A DNA stretch of 64,000 nucleotides from Marinomonas atlantica. Lineage in GTDB: Bacteria > Pseudomonadota > Gammaproteobacteria > Pseudomonadales > Marinomonadaceae. The position numbers and the translations under genes were made by a program. The notes below the pieces were generated by a model, which searched no databases, had not been told where the DNA came from, and saw only the letters and a program-made list of their open reading frames with translations. The stretch spans positions 1 to 64,000 of the forward strand of contig NZ_LTAW01000002.1 of assembly GCF_001639725.1 (NCBI RefSeq). Reading direction: 5' to 3'. Below are positions 36,928 through 46,774 of this stretch, one piece after another. Positions within the stretch are counted from its first letter, which is position 1. Each line of letters begins with the position of its first letter.

Positions 36928-39846
36928 TTGACGCTGACACCGATATCCCAAGTACATGCGCTCTTCACCCAAGAACAATTAGACATTAAGAACCAAGCCA
37001 TTAGCGATGCAATTGCACGTCGCATGGGGCTGGAGGTGCCTAATGATGTATTGAGTCAAGCTGAGCGAATCTGGCTGTTGAGCGAATACGTGCATAAACA
37101 GCTGACTCGTTTTCCTCACTGGCTGGAAAGTTTGCTAGAGCCGGCTCAAACATTAGCGCCGCCAACGGTTGAACAGCTCTATGCCGGCGAAAAAGCCTGG
37201 GGGCAAGCTGTTAGCGAAGAAGTGCTGTTGCCAGATTGGGATGAAGCCATGCTGATGCAGCAACTACGTCGTTATCGACATTGGTGGATGACGCGCCTGA
37301 TTACCAGCGATATTCAGCAAACAGTAGACTTGGAAACTCTGACAGCCCATTTAAGTAAGTTGGCTGATGTGGCTGTGAACGTTAGCCAACAATGGTCTAT
37401 GCGTCAGTACCAAAATTTATACGGTCAAGCGCTCGATAGTGCTGGTGAAGCACAAAAACTGATCGTCATAGGTATGGGGAAACTCGGTGGTTATGAACTC
37501 AATTTGTCTTCTGATATCGATTTGGTGTTTGCGTTCCGAGAACACGGGGAAACCCAAGGCGGCAAAAAAGCTATATCACATCAAGAATACTTCACCAAAA
37601 TCGGTCAGAAACTGATTCAACATTTGGATCAAGTGAATGCGGAGGGTTTTGTCTTCCGCGTTGATATGCGTCTACGTCCGTTTGGTCAATCTGGCGCATT
37701 GGTCATGAGCATGGACTCTTTGGAAAACTACTACCAAGATCAAGGCCGTGACTGGGAACGTTATGCGATGATTAAAGCGCGTGTTATGGCGGGTGATGCG
37801 CAAGACGTGCTTGAATTTGAGTCGATTCGCCGTCCTTTTGTGTATCGCAAGTATCTTGATTTTGGTGCCATTGGTGCGTTACGTGATTTGAAATCCATGA
37901 TTGCCAAAGAAGTGCGTCGTAAGGGGATTGAACACAATATTAAACTTGGCGAAGGGGGCATTCGTGAAGTGGAATTTATCGTGCAAGCGTTACAAATACT
38001 GCACGGCGGCCGAGATCAAAGCCTACAAAAACCTGCCTTGTTTAAGGCGCTTCCAGTATTAGGTCAAGATGGCTATCTACCAGATGATCAGGTTCAAAGC
38101 TTGTTGTCTGCGTACCGTTATCTACGTCGTGTTGAGCATGCTCTTCAAGGTGCTGCAGATGAACAGACTCAGTTGTTACCAGATGACCATTTGTCGCGTA
38201 CTCGATTAGCCTATCAAGTTGGCGAGCCAAACTGGCAAACTTTGTTGGACACGCTTTGGCAGCATCGACATAAAGTACACGAATGCTTTCAAAATCTTAT
38301 TGATGATGGTGAAGAAAACTCCAGTGATCAGTTGGCAGAAGAAGCATGGCGAGTGATTTTAAAGCAACCGCAAGAGCAAACGCTGATTGAAGAAGCAATA
38401 GATGCGATTGCGTGGCAAGACGCAGAAGTCGCTGCTCAAGTGCTAGCTCAGTTCTTGGGATCACGTGCCGTGGCTTATATGCAGCCGATAGGGCAGGAGC
38501 GATTAGCCGTATTCTTAGCGGCATTGATGACCTGTCTGGAAGAGGAAGCCTTTCCCGATTTGGTGCTACAGCGCATCATTCCCATCATGGAAGCGGTAAC
38601 TCGACGAACCTCTTACCTTGTGCTGCTGTCGGAAAACCAAAGCGCCATCGTACATTTGATAAGGTTGTGTCGTGAAAGTGTTTGGTTTTCTGAGGCGATT
38701 TCAAATTCTCCTTCGTTGTTAGATGAGTTATTAGATGCTGATACACTTTTTTCGCCACCCTCTAAGTCGGGTATGGCACAAGAGCTACGACAAATATTAG
38801 TTCGATTGCCAGAAGAAGATGAAGAAGCACACATGGATGCCATGCGTCGTTTTCGTCGCTCTATGATCATGCGAATTGCCGCCTGTGATATCACGGGTGT
38901 ATTACCACTCATGAAAGTAAGTGATCACTTAACTTGGCTGGCTGAAGTTTTGTTAGAGCAAGTATTACAACAGGCTTGGCATTATTTAACTCAGCGTCAT
39001 GGCTATCCCAGGCAAGATGGCGAACCAGTAACAACGCCTGAGTTGCTAATTGTTGGGTATGGAAAGTCGGGTGGTATTGAACTTGGCTACGATTCGGATC
39101 TGGACTTGGTATTTATTCATAATGCCCAGATAAAAAGCACCACTAACGGTGAGCGTAGCGTGGATAACTTGGTGTTTTATACACGTCTTGGCCAACGTAT
39201 TATTCATTTGCTTACCAGCTTTACGTCGGCTGGGCGCTTGTATGAAGTGGACATGCGTTTACGCCCATCTGGTAATTCAGGCTTATTGGTAGCCAGCTTA
39301 GAGTCTTTTAAAGATTATCAACATAAGGAAGCGTGGTCATGGGAGCATCAAGCGCTATGTCGTTCACGTGTGTTAGCGGGTGATACTCAATTAGCCCAGC
39401 AGTTTAATGAAACCCGAGCAGAGGTTCTTAGCCGAAAGCGTAATCGCCCTGAGCTGAAAGAAGAAGTCATCAAGATGCGTGAAAAAATGCGTTCGCATCT
39501 TGATACCAGTGGTCGTGATAAAGGCTTCGATCTCAAGCAAGGGGCGGGTGGTATTATTGATATCGAGTTTATGGTGCAGTATATGGTGCTTGCTTGGTCT
39601 TACAAATATCCTAATTTAAGTGAGTTCTCAGACAATATCCGCCAGCTTGAAGCGGCCGCCGAAAATGGCTTATTAGAGGCTGACGTTGTCGCAAAGATGA
39701 AAGATGCCTATACCTTTTATCGTGCTACAGCCCACCGGCAAGCGTTACAAAAGCTGGGGCGTCTGGTGCCAGTGGAGACTCTAGAAGAAAACCAGGCTCT
39801 GATCTCCCAGTATTGGGATGATTTTGTAGAACAGCCATGTCAGTAG
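36928..39846 (+). CDS. glnE: Glutamine synthetase adenylyltransferase/adenylyl-removing enzyme
   Basis: Bifunctional enzyme that adds or removes AMP on glutamine synthetase in response to PII and glutamine. Two nucleotidyltransferase domains are visible: GMGKLGGYELNLSSDIDLVF (residues ~180-200, adenylyl-removing half) and GYGKSGGIELGYDSDLDLVF (~709-728, adenylyl-transfer half), each followed by RVDMRLRPFG- and EVDMRLRPSG-type blocks and helical PII-response regions. The length is near 972 aa. The frame opens with GTG at 36904, but TTG at 36928 follows AAGGA seven bases upstream and is chosen, with doubt. Confidence 0.94.
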   Translation: MTLTPISQVHALFTQEQLDIKNQAISDAIARRMGLEVPNDVLSQAERIWLLSEYVHKQLTRFPHWLESLLEPAQTLAPPTVEQLYAGEKAWGQAVSEEVLLPDWDEAMLMQQLRRYRHWWMTRLITSDIQQTVDLETLTAHLSKLADVAVNVSQQWSMRQYQNLYGQALDSAGEAQKLIVIGMGKLGGYELNLSSDIDLVFAFREHGETQGGKKAISHQEYFTKIGQKLIQHLDQVNAEGFVFRVDMRLRPFGQSGALVMSMDSLENYYQDQGRDWERYAMIKARVMAGDAQDVLEFESIRRPFVYRKYLDFGAIGALRDLKSMIAKEVRRKGIEHNIKLGEGGIREVEFIVQALQILHGGRDQSLQKPALFKALPVLGQDGYLPDDQVQSLLSAYRYLRRVEHALQGAADEQTQLLPDDHLSRTRLAYQVGEPNWQTLLDTLWQHRHKVHECFQNLIDDGEENSSDQLAEEAWRVILKQPQEQTLIEEAIDAIAWQDAEVAAQVLAQFLGSRAVAYMQPIGQERLAVFLAALMTCLEEEAFPDLVLQRIIPIMEAVTRRTSYLVLLSENQSAIVHLIRLCRESVWFSEAISNSPSLLDELLDADTLFSPPSKSGMAQELRQILVRLPEEDEEAHMDAMRRFRRSMIMRIAACDITGVLPLMKVSDHLTWLAEVLLEQVLQQAWHYLTQRHGYPRQDGEPVTTPELLIVGYGKSGGIELGYDSDLDLVFIHNAQIKSTTNGERSVDNLVFYTRLGQRIIHLLTSFTSAGRLYEVDMRLRPSGNSGLLVASLESFKDYQHKEAWSWEHQALCRSRVLAGDTQLAQQFNETRAEVLSRKRNRPELKEEVIKMREKMRSHLDTSGRDKGFDLKQGAGGIIDIEFMVQYMVLAWSYKYPNLSEFSDNIRQLEAAAENGLLEADVVAKMKDAYTFYRATAHRQALQKLGRLVPVETLEENQALISQYWDDFVEQPCQ

Positions 39847-39929
39847 ACATGTTAGAAAGCGCATGAAAGGCTTGAATGTTAAACTTTGTAACTAAAGGCG
39901 CTTTTAAAGCGGCTTATGTAAGATTAAGT

Positions 39930-39956
39930 TAAAGTGTATCGATGCTTTGCCGTAAA
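39930..39956 (+). promoter_or_regulatory. Sigma-28 (FliA) type promoter
   Basis: TAAA (39930-39933), exactly 15 bases, then GCCGTAAA (39949-39956), close to the flagellar sigma-28 consensus TAAA-N15-GCCGATAA. It lies about 80 bases before the YjfB-like start, which fits expression with late flagellar genes. Confidence 0.68.
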
Positions 39957-40034
39957 GGTGAAGTGAGTAAGACTAGGATAGTGTTGCTTACAGATATTTA
40001 TTAGGAAGGGATACCACAGAAAAGAGGGTTGACT

Positions 40035-40229
40035 ATGAATAGTGTCACTAATGTCAGCACGTCGTACGCGATGGAAATGATGGGTGTAGCGATGTCGAAA
40101 ACGCAACAAGAGGAGCAAGGGCGTCAGGCTTTGCAACTGCTTGATAGTACTGCGTCGTCTTCTAAGCAGATTCAGTCTAGTGCGCCTGCTACTGGCAACC
40201 TTGGTCAAAACATCAACGTCAAAGCTTAG
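40035..40229 (+). CDS. Small putative motility protein, YjfB-like
   Basis: A 64-aa protein with the layout of the YjfB family of putative motility proteins: an N-terminal hydrophobic/Met-rich helix (YAMEMMGVAMSKTQQEEQGRQ), a Ser-rich middle, and the hallmark C-terminal LGQNINVKA. The molecular role of the family is not established. ATG at 40035 follows GAGGG. A sigma-28-type promoter upstream and a terminator downstream make it a single-gene unit. Confidence 0.8.
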   Translation: MNSVTNVSTSYAMEMMGVAMSKTQQEEQGRQALQLLDSTASSSKQIQSSAPATGNLGQNINVKA

Positions 40230-40245
40230 TATTTGATCGATGTTT

Positions 40246-40280
40246 AAAAAGCCGTTCACGTTTACCGTGAGCGGCTTTTT
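40246..40280. terminator. Terminator between yjfB-like gene and epmB
   Basis: GCCGTTCACG pairs with CGTGAGCGGC (one wobble) around a short loop, flanked by A5 and T5; it can serve both convergent genes. Confidence 0.87.
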
Positions 40281-40285
40281 GCTTT

Positions 40286-41302
40286 TTAACGGCTTAAAGT
40301 TGGGGGCAATACCGTTTTTGCGGGTTGTCCGGGGATTTCTTTGGCCAATTTAGGCATCAAGTAACCTGGCAATTTCTCTGCGACTTGCCCCATAAGTCGT
40401 TGCGCGAATGACACCGATAGATCAAAGTGTGCCCCCCCTTCAATGGGGTCAAAGGTGAACATATAGTACGGTAAAATTCCGGCTGAAAATAAACGTTCGC
40501 TTAGGTCTACCTGCGCTTCTACCGAGTCGTTAACCCCTTTTAACAAGACACCTTGGTTTAATACGGTGACGCCTGCTTGTTTCAGTAAGGCTACTTTTTC
40601 CGCTACCGCTTGATCGATTTCATTGGCGTGGTTACTGTGCAGTACCAAGATAATGTCTAGGCTGCTGTTGTTGACCCACTCTAACAGTTCATGATTGATA
40701 CGGTTAGGAATCACAATGGGTAAGCGGGAATGAATGCGTAGGCGTTTAAGTTGTGGCAGTGCATTCAGCTTTTCAATATGCGGCCCTAGCTGACTGTCTT
40801 TGAGCATCAAAGGGTCACCGCCACTGAGGATTACTTCGTTTACTTCTGGGTGCTGTTTGAGGTAATCGATTACACTGTCCCATTCTTTTTGCGCCAATTG
40901 GTTATCCCCATAGGGAAAATGACGTCGAAAACAGTAGCGGCAATTGACTGCACAGGTGCCTGTGGTAATCACTAAAATACGGCGCTCGTATTTATGTACG
41001 ATGGCTTTTTGTGGATTGTGATTGCCTTCTTCTAACGGGTCTTTGCTGTAGCCTGCGATGGGCAGCATTTCGATGTCATCGGCTAAAACTTGTCTGAGTA
41101 ATGGATCATTGGCGTTGCCATACTCCATACGCGCAACAAAAGGTCGTGGTACCAACATTTTAAAAGATGTCATGGCTTGTGTTGCAGACGGCATCGTTTG
41201 CTCAGTTAAACCGAGTAGTGGCATGAGCTCCGCTGGAGTTTTGATGGCTTGAGCCAGCTCAGTCGACCAATGAGGGGTCGTAGTATTTTGAATAGGGATC
41301 AC
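40286..41302 (-). CDS. epmB: EF-P (R)-beta-lysine pathway 2,3-aminomutase EpmB
   Basis: Radical-SAM enzyme converting alpha-lysine to (R)-beta-lysine for EF-P modification. The Cx3Cx2C cluster CAVNCRYCF is at Cys117, 121 and 124, followed by HFPYGDN and SGGDPLM, as in E. coli EpmB. Starting at GTG 41302 gives 338 aa (E. coli 342). The frame is open to a TTG at 41350, but neither start has a clear ribosome site. It is divergent from efp, its target's gene, across ~170 bases. Confidence 0.93.
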   Translation of the reverse strand: MIPIQNTTTPHWSTELAQAIKTPAELMPLLGLTEQTMPSATQAMTSFKMLVPRPFVARMEYGNANDPLLRQVLADDIEMLPIAGYSKDPLEEGNHNPQKAIVHKYERRILVITTGTCAVNCRYCFRRHFPYGDNQLAQKEWDSVIDYLKQHPEVNEVILSGGDPLMLKDSQLGPHIEKLNALPQLKRLRIHSRLPIVIPNRINHELLEWVNNSSLDIILVLHSNHANEIDQAVAEKVALLKQAGVTVLNQGVLLKGVNDSVEAQVDLSERLFSAGILPYYMFTFDPIEGGAHFDLSVSFAQRLMGQVAEKLPGYLMPKLAKEIPGQPAKTVLPPTLSR

Positions 41303-41469
41303 GTCAAATATCTGCAAAATTAAGTTAAATTGAGTTATTATGTCGGCCAATCTTTGGCCGTTTGGCCAACGGCTCTAGTGAGTCTCGCATTATTATCGAG
41401 CGATTGACTCCTTGAACAAAGACTTGTTCGAACAGAGCCTTTATCTAAATCATGACATTGTGAGGATTT

Positions 41470-42045
41470 ATGGCGAGTTATTCTACCAGCGAATTGCGCA
41501 GCGGTAACAAAGTAATGGTCGATGGCGACCCTTGTGCAGTATTAGACAACGAACACGTAAAGCCTGGTAAAGGTCAAGCGTTCAACCGTATCAAACTACG
41601 CAACTTAAAGTCTGGTCGTGTATGGGAACGTACGTTTAAGTCTGGTGAATCATTAGAAGCTGCAGATGTAATGGATACGGATATGGAGTATCTGTACACA
41701 GATGGCGAGTTCTACCACTTCATGTTAACGGATGGATCTTTTGAGCAGCACGGTGCCGATGCCAACGCAGTTGGCGAGACATCGAAGTGGCTAAAAGAGC
41801 AAGAAACGTACGTTGTCACACTTTACAACGGTGCGCCGTTGGCCGTTACGCCACCAAACTTCATTGAACTTGAAGTGACAGAAACCGATCCAGGTTTGAA
41901 AGGCGATACCGCAAACGGTGGTTCTAAGCCTGCTATTCTTTCAACTGGTGCGATGGTGCGTGTACCACTGTTTATCAACATTGGTGAGGTATTACGTGTT
42001 GATACACGTACCGGTGAGTACGTGTCTCGCGCAACAGGTAAGTAA
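41470..42045 (+). CDS. efp: Elongation factor P
   Basis: Translation factor relieving ribosome stalling at polyproline. The 191-aa protein has the KOW-like domain 1 with Lys34 in the loop VKPGKGQAF, the residue beta-lysylated by EpmA, then two OB domains ([19 protein letters not shown]..., [18 protein letters not shown]). It is longer than many forms by only a few residues. A terminator separates it from epmA. Confidence 0.97.
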   Translation: MASYSTSELRSGNKVMVDGDPCAVLDNEHVKPGKGQAFNRIKLRNLKSGRVWERTFKSGESLEAADVMDTDMEYLYTDGEFYHFMLTDGSFEQHGADANAVGETSKWLKEQETYVVTLYNGAPLAVTPPNFIELEVTETDPGLKGDTANGGSKPAILSTGAMVRVPLFINIGEVLRVDTRTGEYVSRATGK

Positions 42046-42058
42046 TTAGCTTTGTGAG

Positions 42059-42093
42059 AAAGCCCTCAAGCTGAGTGTTTGAGGGCTTTTTTT
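42059..42093 (+). terminator. Terminator of efp
   Basis: AGCCCTCAA / TTGAGGGCT hairpin followed by T7. Confidence 0.92.
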
Positions 42094-42130
42094 GTAGCTA
42101 AAATAGGCCATACAAGACGAACTGAGCAGC

Positions 42131-43105
42131 ATGTACAATAAACAGATTTGGCAACCCACAGCGGATTTATCTACGCTGCAGTACCGCGCAAAGGTGTTCC
42201 ATAAGATTCGAGCTTTTTTCTACGAGCGTGAAGTTTTAGAGGTGGACACGCCTTGCTTGTCGTTAGGCAGCATTAGTGACCCGCATATCGAAGTCTTGTC
42301 AACTCAAACAAAAACGCTTGGCAAGCACGTTACCTATTATCTGCAAACGTCTCCTGAATACGCGATGAAACGGTTATTGGCGGCGGGCGCACCGAGTATT
42401 TACCAATTAGGTAAAGTGTTTCGTGCTGAAGAAATTGGCCGTCGTCATGGCATTGAATTCACTATGCTAGAGTGGTATCGATTGGGATTCGATCATTGGC
42501 AGTTGATGAACGAAATAGACGACTTGCTCAGCGTACTGACGAACGATGTGATTATCTCGGAACGTTTAAGTTATCAAAACGCATTTTTACGCCATGTAGG
42601 ATTGGACCCTTTTTCTGCATCGTTGTCATATTTACAGCAATGTTGCCACCAACATACAGAATACGGTCTTGAAGAAATGGATCGTGATACGTTATTAGAA
42701 CTGCTGTTTACGACACTGATTGAGCCTCAAATTGGGCAAAAGCAACCCTGTTTTATTCACTCGTATCCTGCCTCGCAAGCGGCCTTAGCAAAGCAGCAAA
42801 TTGAATTAAGTGGAGCGCGAACTGCAGCACGTTTTGAGTTGTATTGGCGTGGTATGGAATTGGCCAATGGTTACTTTGAGCTGACAGATGCGAAAGAGCA
42901 ACAGCAGCGCTTACAAGAAGATATAGCGCAACGAGCCGAACACCATCAAGTGTGGCGCCAAGTCGACGAACGCCTAATTCGTGCGTTGGAAAAAGGGTTG
43001 CCTGATTGTGCTGGTGTCGCATTAGGTGTTGATCGTCTGCTAATGTTATTACTTGATAAGGCGCACATTGACAAAGTACTGCCATTTTCGGGTGCCCATG
43101 CTTAA
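42131..43105 (+). CDS. epmA: EF-P beta-lysylation ligase EpmA
   Basis: Truncated class II lysyl-tRNA synthetase paralogue (PoxA/GenX/YjeA) that attaches (R)-beta-lysine to EF-P Lys34. The 324-aa protein contains the class II motifs: motif 1 near REVLEVDTPCLS, motif 2 FRAEEIGRRHGIEFTMLEWYR and motif 3 GVALGVDRLLMLLL, and lacks the anticodon-binding domain. It lies 85 bases after efp and 20 before dctB. Confidence 0.96.
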   Translation: MYNKQIWQPTADLSTLQYRAKVFHKIRAFFYEREVLEVDTPCLSLGSISDPHIEVLSTQTKTLGKHVTYYLQTSPEYAMKRLLAAGAPSIYQLGKVFRAEEIGRRHGIEFTMLEWYRLGFDHWQLMNEIDDLLSVLTNDVIISERLSYQNAFLRHVGLDPFSASLSYLQQCCHQHTEYGLEEMDRDTLLELLFTTLIEPQIGQKQPCFIHSYPASQAALAKQQIELSGARTAARFELYWRGMELANGYFELTDAKEQQQRLQEDIAQRAEHHQVWRQVDERLIRALEKGLPDCAGVALGVDRLLMLLLDKAHIDKVLPFSGAHA

Positions 43106-43125
43106 ACGCTAACAGAGAACTTTGA

Positions 43126-45402
43126 ATGCCACGATTATTTGCTACCTTCAGTGATTGGTTGTCTTCGCCTCAAAGGGGCTTAGATCCAAAGCGATTTGCT
43201 TGGTTATATGTGGCGGTGTTTATTATCTGCTTGTTAACGCTGTGGCGGGGTGGCGATGCGCTCAAACAACAGCAAACCCAAGACCTCGCCATCGAAACCC
43301 AAGATCAGCTTGATCAACTTGCCAGTGTGGTTGAAAGTGTTATTGCGAAATATCAGCATATGCCGACGCTATTAGCGTCGAATGATCGAGTCCGAAAAGC
43401 GTTACGTGATGGGCTGCCATCGGATATCAATCAGCTTAACCGAGAGTTGGAGCAGATTAACCGCATTACCGAAGCTTCTGATAGTTACATTATTAATACT
43501 GATGGCGATACGATTGCCGCCTCTAACTACCGTTTAAGTACATCTTTTGTGGGTGGGAATTTTGCTTTTCGCCCTTACTTCAAAGATGCCATTCGTGGCA
43601 AACCGGGGCGATATTACGCGCTCGGCACTACCTCAAATCGCCGTGGATATTATTTTTCCTATCCTGTTTTTGAAGGGGATAGCATCATTGGTGTCGCAGT
43701 TGTGAAAGTCGACTTGACCCAATTTGAAAAGCGTTTTAGCAATCAAGCTTATGACTTTTTAATGCTAGACCCCGATGGCGTTGTATTTAGCTCATCACGT
43801 TCCCAGTGGCTTTATAAAGTAATGGGTGAGCTGTCCCATGAAGAGTTGATTCGGATCGCAGAGTCTCAGCGTTATTTTGATCAAGCGATTGAAACGCTAC
43901 CAATTGTTAGCCGAAGAGCGTATGGCGAACACTCTAATATCATCGACATGTTAGATAAAGCCACAGATAATTTAGGCAACGAGTTAGTTGAAAGACGCCG
44001 TTATTTGGTCATGAGTCGACCGATACAATTACTGAATTTCCAAGTGGCCGTGTTGGTTCCTCTGACACCTATTGAAGAGCAGATTGCACTTTGGCGAGCT
44101 ATTTTTGCTGGTGGTATTACGATTACCGTGCTCATCTTTGGTCTCGCACACTTACGCTCTCGAATGCTAAAAGAGCGCTCTGATGCCATAGAAATGGCAC
44201 GGCATAACCAAGCTTATATTCGAGAAGTGATTCAACATACGCAGGCAGGATTGGTGACTCTTGATGACCGTTATCGAATCGAGGCACTGAACCCCGCAGT
44301 CGAAACGCTTGCTGCTCGATCTCTTTCCAGCTTAATTGGTCAGCCTTTGTCTGACTTATTTCAGGTGTCCGATAATGATCGTAAGCGATGGGTGACGGCT
44401 TTATCGACAGTATCGACAGAAGATGAAATAAGGCTGACAACAGTTGAAGGTAAGTTTGATATTGAGGGAACCTCCCAAGACGTTGCTGTTGAAGCGACTT
44501 TATGTGAACTGCAGTTGCCAAATCGTCGAAGTCACTTAGTGACGTTTCATGATATGACCGAACGTAAGCGCTTTGAACAAGAAATCACCGATGCACGTCG
44601 AGCGTTGGAAATTCGAGTAAAAGAGCGCACCTCAGAATTGGAAGACGCCAACCAACGCTTGCGTCATGAAATCGATGAACATAAAGCTACTCAACAAGAA
44701 CTGATACAAACGGCTAAGTTAGCCGTGTTAGGGCAGTTAAGTGCTGGGCTTAACCATGAATTAAATCAACCGTTAACGGCTATCCGCGCGTTTGCAGAAA
44801 ATGGGCTTAAGTTTTTAGAACGTGGTAAGTATGACCAAGCAAAAAGCAATTTACAGCATATAAACCAGTTAGGGCATCACATGGGTGACATCATTGCCCG
44901 ATTTAAGGTCTTTGCCCGAAAAGGTAATGTGGTGCATACCCCTATTGATGTGCAAACCGCGATAAAAGGCGCTATGAAAATTATGCAGCCACGCCTAAAA
45001 GAAGCCGATATTCAAGTTGATATGCCAGAGAATATTCAGGCGGCCGTATTGGCGGATATGGTTTTTTTAGAGCAAGTGTTGGTGAACCTGTTAGCCAATG
45101 CAAGTGATGCCATTTTAGAGACGAAAACAAGTGACAAACGGATCTTTATTCGAGTTCAGCCATTCTACAGAAAAGTGCATATTTATGTACGTGATACCGG
45201 CACAGGCTTGAGTGAAGATGCCATCAAGCATTTATTTGAACCATTCTATACGTCTAAGGCCAGTGGTACAGGTCTTGGCCTTGGCTTATCCATAAGTCAT
45301 AGGATTATGGACTCAATGAATGGTGACTTGACCGCTAAAAATCATCCTCAAGGTGGTGCTGAGTTTTGTGTTACTCTAAACGCTTACGAGTTAGAACAAT
45401 AA
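43126..45402 (+). CDS. dctB: DctB-type C4-dicarboxylate sensor histidine kinase
   Basis: A 758-aa sensor kinase. Two membrane helices (residues ~23-41 and ~320-342) flank a ~280-residue periplasmic double-PDC domain with the DctB blocks FAFRPYFKDAIRGKPGRYYALGTTSNRRGYYFSYPV. A PAS segment (~360-480), a coiled coil (~485-535), the phosphoacceptor H-box LSAGLNHELNQPLTAIRAF (His ~544) and an ATPase domain with N, G1 and G2 boxes (DTGTGLSEDA, GTGLGLGLSIS) follow. It forms a two-gene operon with dctD. No dicarboxylate transporter is adjacent; a TRAP system at 61.6 kb is one candidate target. Confidence 0.92.
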   Translation: MPRLFATFSDWLSSPQRGLDPKRFAWLYVAVFIICLLTLWRGGDALKQQQTQDLAIETQDQLDQLASVVESVIAKYQHMPTLLASNDRVRKALRDGLPSDINQLNRELEQINRITEASDSYIINTDGDTIAASNYRLSTSFVGGNFAFRPYFKDAIRGKPGRYYALGTTSNRRGYYFSYPVFEGDSIIGVAVVKVDLTQFEKRFSNQAYDFLMLDPDGVVFSSSRSQWLYKVMGELSHEELIRIAESQRYFDQAIETLPIVSRRAYGEHSNIIDMLDKATDNLGNELVERRRYLVMSRPIQLLNFQVAVLVPLTPIEEQIALWRAIFAGGITITVLIFGLAHLRSRMLKERSDAIEMARHNQAYIREVIQHTQAGLVTLDDRYRIEALNPAVETLAARSLSSLIGQPLSDLFQVSDNDRKRWVTALSTVSTEDEIRLTTVEGKFDIEGTSQDVAVEATLCELQLPNRRSHLVTFHDMTERKRFEQEITDARRALEIRVKERTSELEDANQRLRHEIDEHKATQQELIQTAKLAVLGQLSAGLNHELNQPLTAIRAFAENGLKFLERGKYDQAKSNLQHINQLGHHMGDIIARFKVFARKGNVVHTPIDVQTAIKGAMKIMQPRLKEADIQVDMPENIQAAVLADMVFLEQVLVNLLANASDAILETKTSDKRIFIRVQPFYRKVHIYVRDTGTGLSEDAIKHLFEPFYTSKASGTGLGLGLSISHRIMDSMNGDLTAKNHPQGGAEFCVTLNAYELEQ

Positions 45403-45415
45403 TAAGGATTCTGCC

Positions 45416-46774
45416 ATGTCAGAGCTTGATCACGTCATCGTTATTGACGATGAACAGTCGGTCCGAATGGCCATTTCGCAAACTCTACAATTAGAAGACT
45501 TTGATGTGGTGGAGTTTGCCAGTGCGCAAGGTGTTGCTGAACACGTATCGATAGACTGGCCTGGGGTTATTGTTAGCGATATCAATTTGCCTGGTATGAG
45601 CGGCCTTGAGTTATTTGAACACATTAAAAAAATTGACACTGAAATTCCGTTTATTCTGATTACGGGCCATGGTGACATCAGTATGGCCGTGAATGCCATT
45701 CGAGATGGTGCTTACGATTTCATCGAAAAACCATTTTCTAACGACGATTTTATTGAAGTAGTGCGTCGTGCTTGCGAGAAACGTCGACTTACTCTAGAAA
45801 ACCGTAATTTACGTTTAGAGTTGGCAGCGCATAATGCGCCTGGCCCGCGTATTATTGGTAACACCCCAGGCATCCACCGTTTGCGCCAAGCACTGCTGCA
45901 TGTAGCGGATACTGGTGCGGACATTCTCGTACAAGGGGAAACAGGTACTGGTAAAGAGATGGTGGCGCGCTTTATACATGAGCACGGCTCACGACGTAGT
46001 CATCCATTTGTTGCGATTAACTGTGGTGCTGTGCCAGATTCGATCATGGAATCAGAGTTGTTCGGCCATGAGAAGGGCGCCTTTACTGATGCTAAAACCC
46101 AGCGTATTGGTAAGCTCGAGCACTCAAATGGCGGCACGTTGTTTTTAGACGAAATCGAAAGTATGCCTATGTCCATGCAAGTTCGTCTACTGCGTGTATT
46201 AGAAGAACGCAAAGTTGAGCGGCTTGGATCAAATAAGGGCGTTGATTTAGATCTACGCATTCTAGCTGCAACCAAAGTCGACCTTAAAGAACTGAGTGAA
46301 ACGGGTATTTTTCGTGAAGATTTATACTATCGCTTAAACGTTGTACGCGTCGACATCCCACCGCTGCGGGCTCGCAAAGAAGATATTCCTCTCTTATGGC
46401 AACACTTTTGTTTGGTTGCCACGGCCCAATATAAGCGTGAATCAGAGCCCTTAACCGCTGAGCGAATGCACAGTTTGATGAGCTATGATTGGCCGGGAAA
46501 CGTCCGCGAACTACGCAACCTTGCAGAGCGTTATGTTTTGATGGGTGAGTCTGGTTCGTTTGAATTTGATCAAATCATTACCAATGAAACCAACCCAGGC
46601 ATTATGACACTGCCTGAGCAAATGGAACGTTTTGAAAAAACTTTGTTAGAACAAGAGTTGATGCGTCAAAAAGGCTCCATTAAAGATACCATGGATGCGC
46701 TAGGTCTGCCGCGTAAAACCCTTTACGATAAAATGCGTAAGTACGACCTTGATAAGGACTTGTACAAGTCATAA
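45416..46774 (+). CDS. dctD: DctD-type sigma-54 response regulator
   Basis: A 452-aa NtrC-family activator: receiver domain with phosphoacceptor Asp55 (VSDINLPGMSG), AAA+ domain with Walker A GETGTGKE (residues ~174-181), the sigma-54 contact loop at 221-226, Walker B GGTLFLDEIESM and the sensor segment WPGNVRELRNLAERY, then a Fis-type HTH (KDTMDALGLPRKTLYDKMRKYDL). The contact loop reads GAFTDA in place of the usual GAFTGA. It is 13 bases after dctB and has AAGGA before the ATG. Confidence 0.93.
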   Translation: MSELDHVIVIDDEQSVRMAISQTLQLEDFDVVEFASAQGVAEHVSIDWPGVIVSDINLPGMSGLELFEHIKKIDTEIPFILITGHGDISMAVNAIRDGAYDFIEKPFSNDDFIEVVRRACEKRRLTLENRNLRLELAAHNAPGPRIIGNTPGIHRLRQALLHVADTGADILVQGETGTGKEMVARFIHEHGSRRSHPFVAINCGAVPDSIMESELFGHEKGAFTDAKTQRIGKLEHSNGGTLFLDEIESMPMSMQVRLLRVLEERKVERLGSNKGVDLDLRILAATKVDLKELSETGIFREDLYYRLNVVRVDIPPLRARKEDIPLLWQHFCLVATAQYKRESEPLTAERMHSLMSYDWPGNVRELRNLAERYVLMGESGSFEFDQIITNETNPGIMTLPEQMERFEKTLLEQELMRQKGSIKDTMDALGLPRKTLYDKMRKYDLDKDLYKS

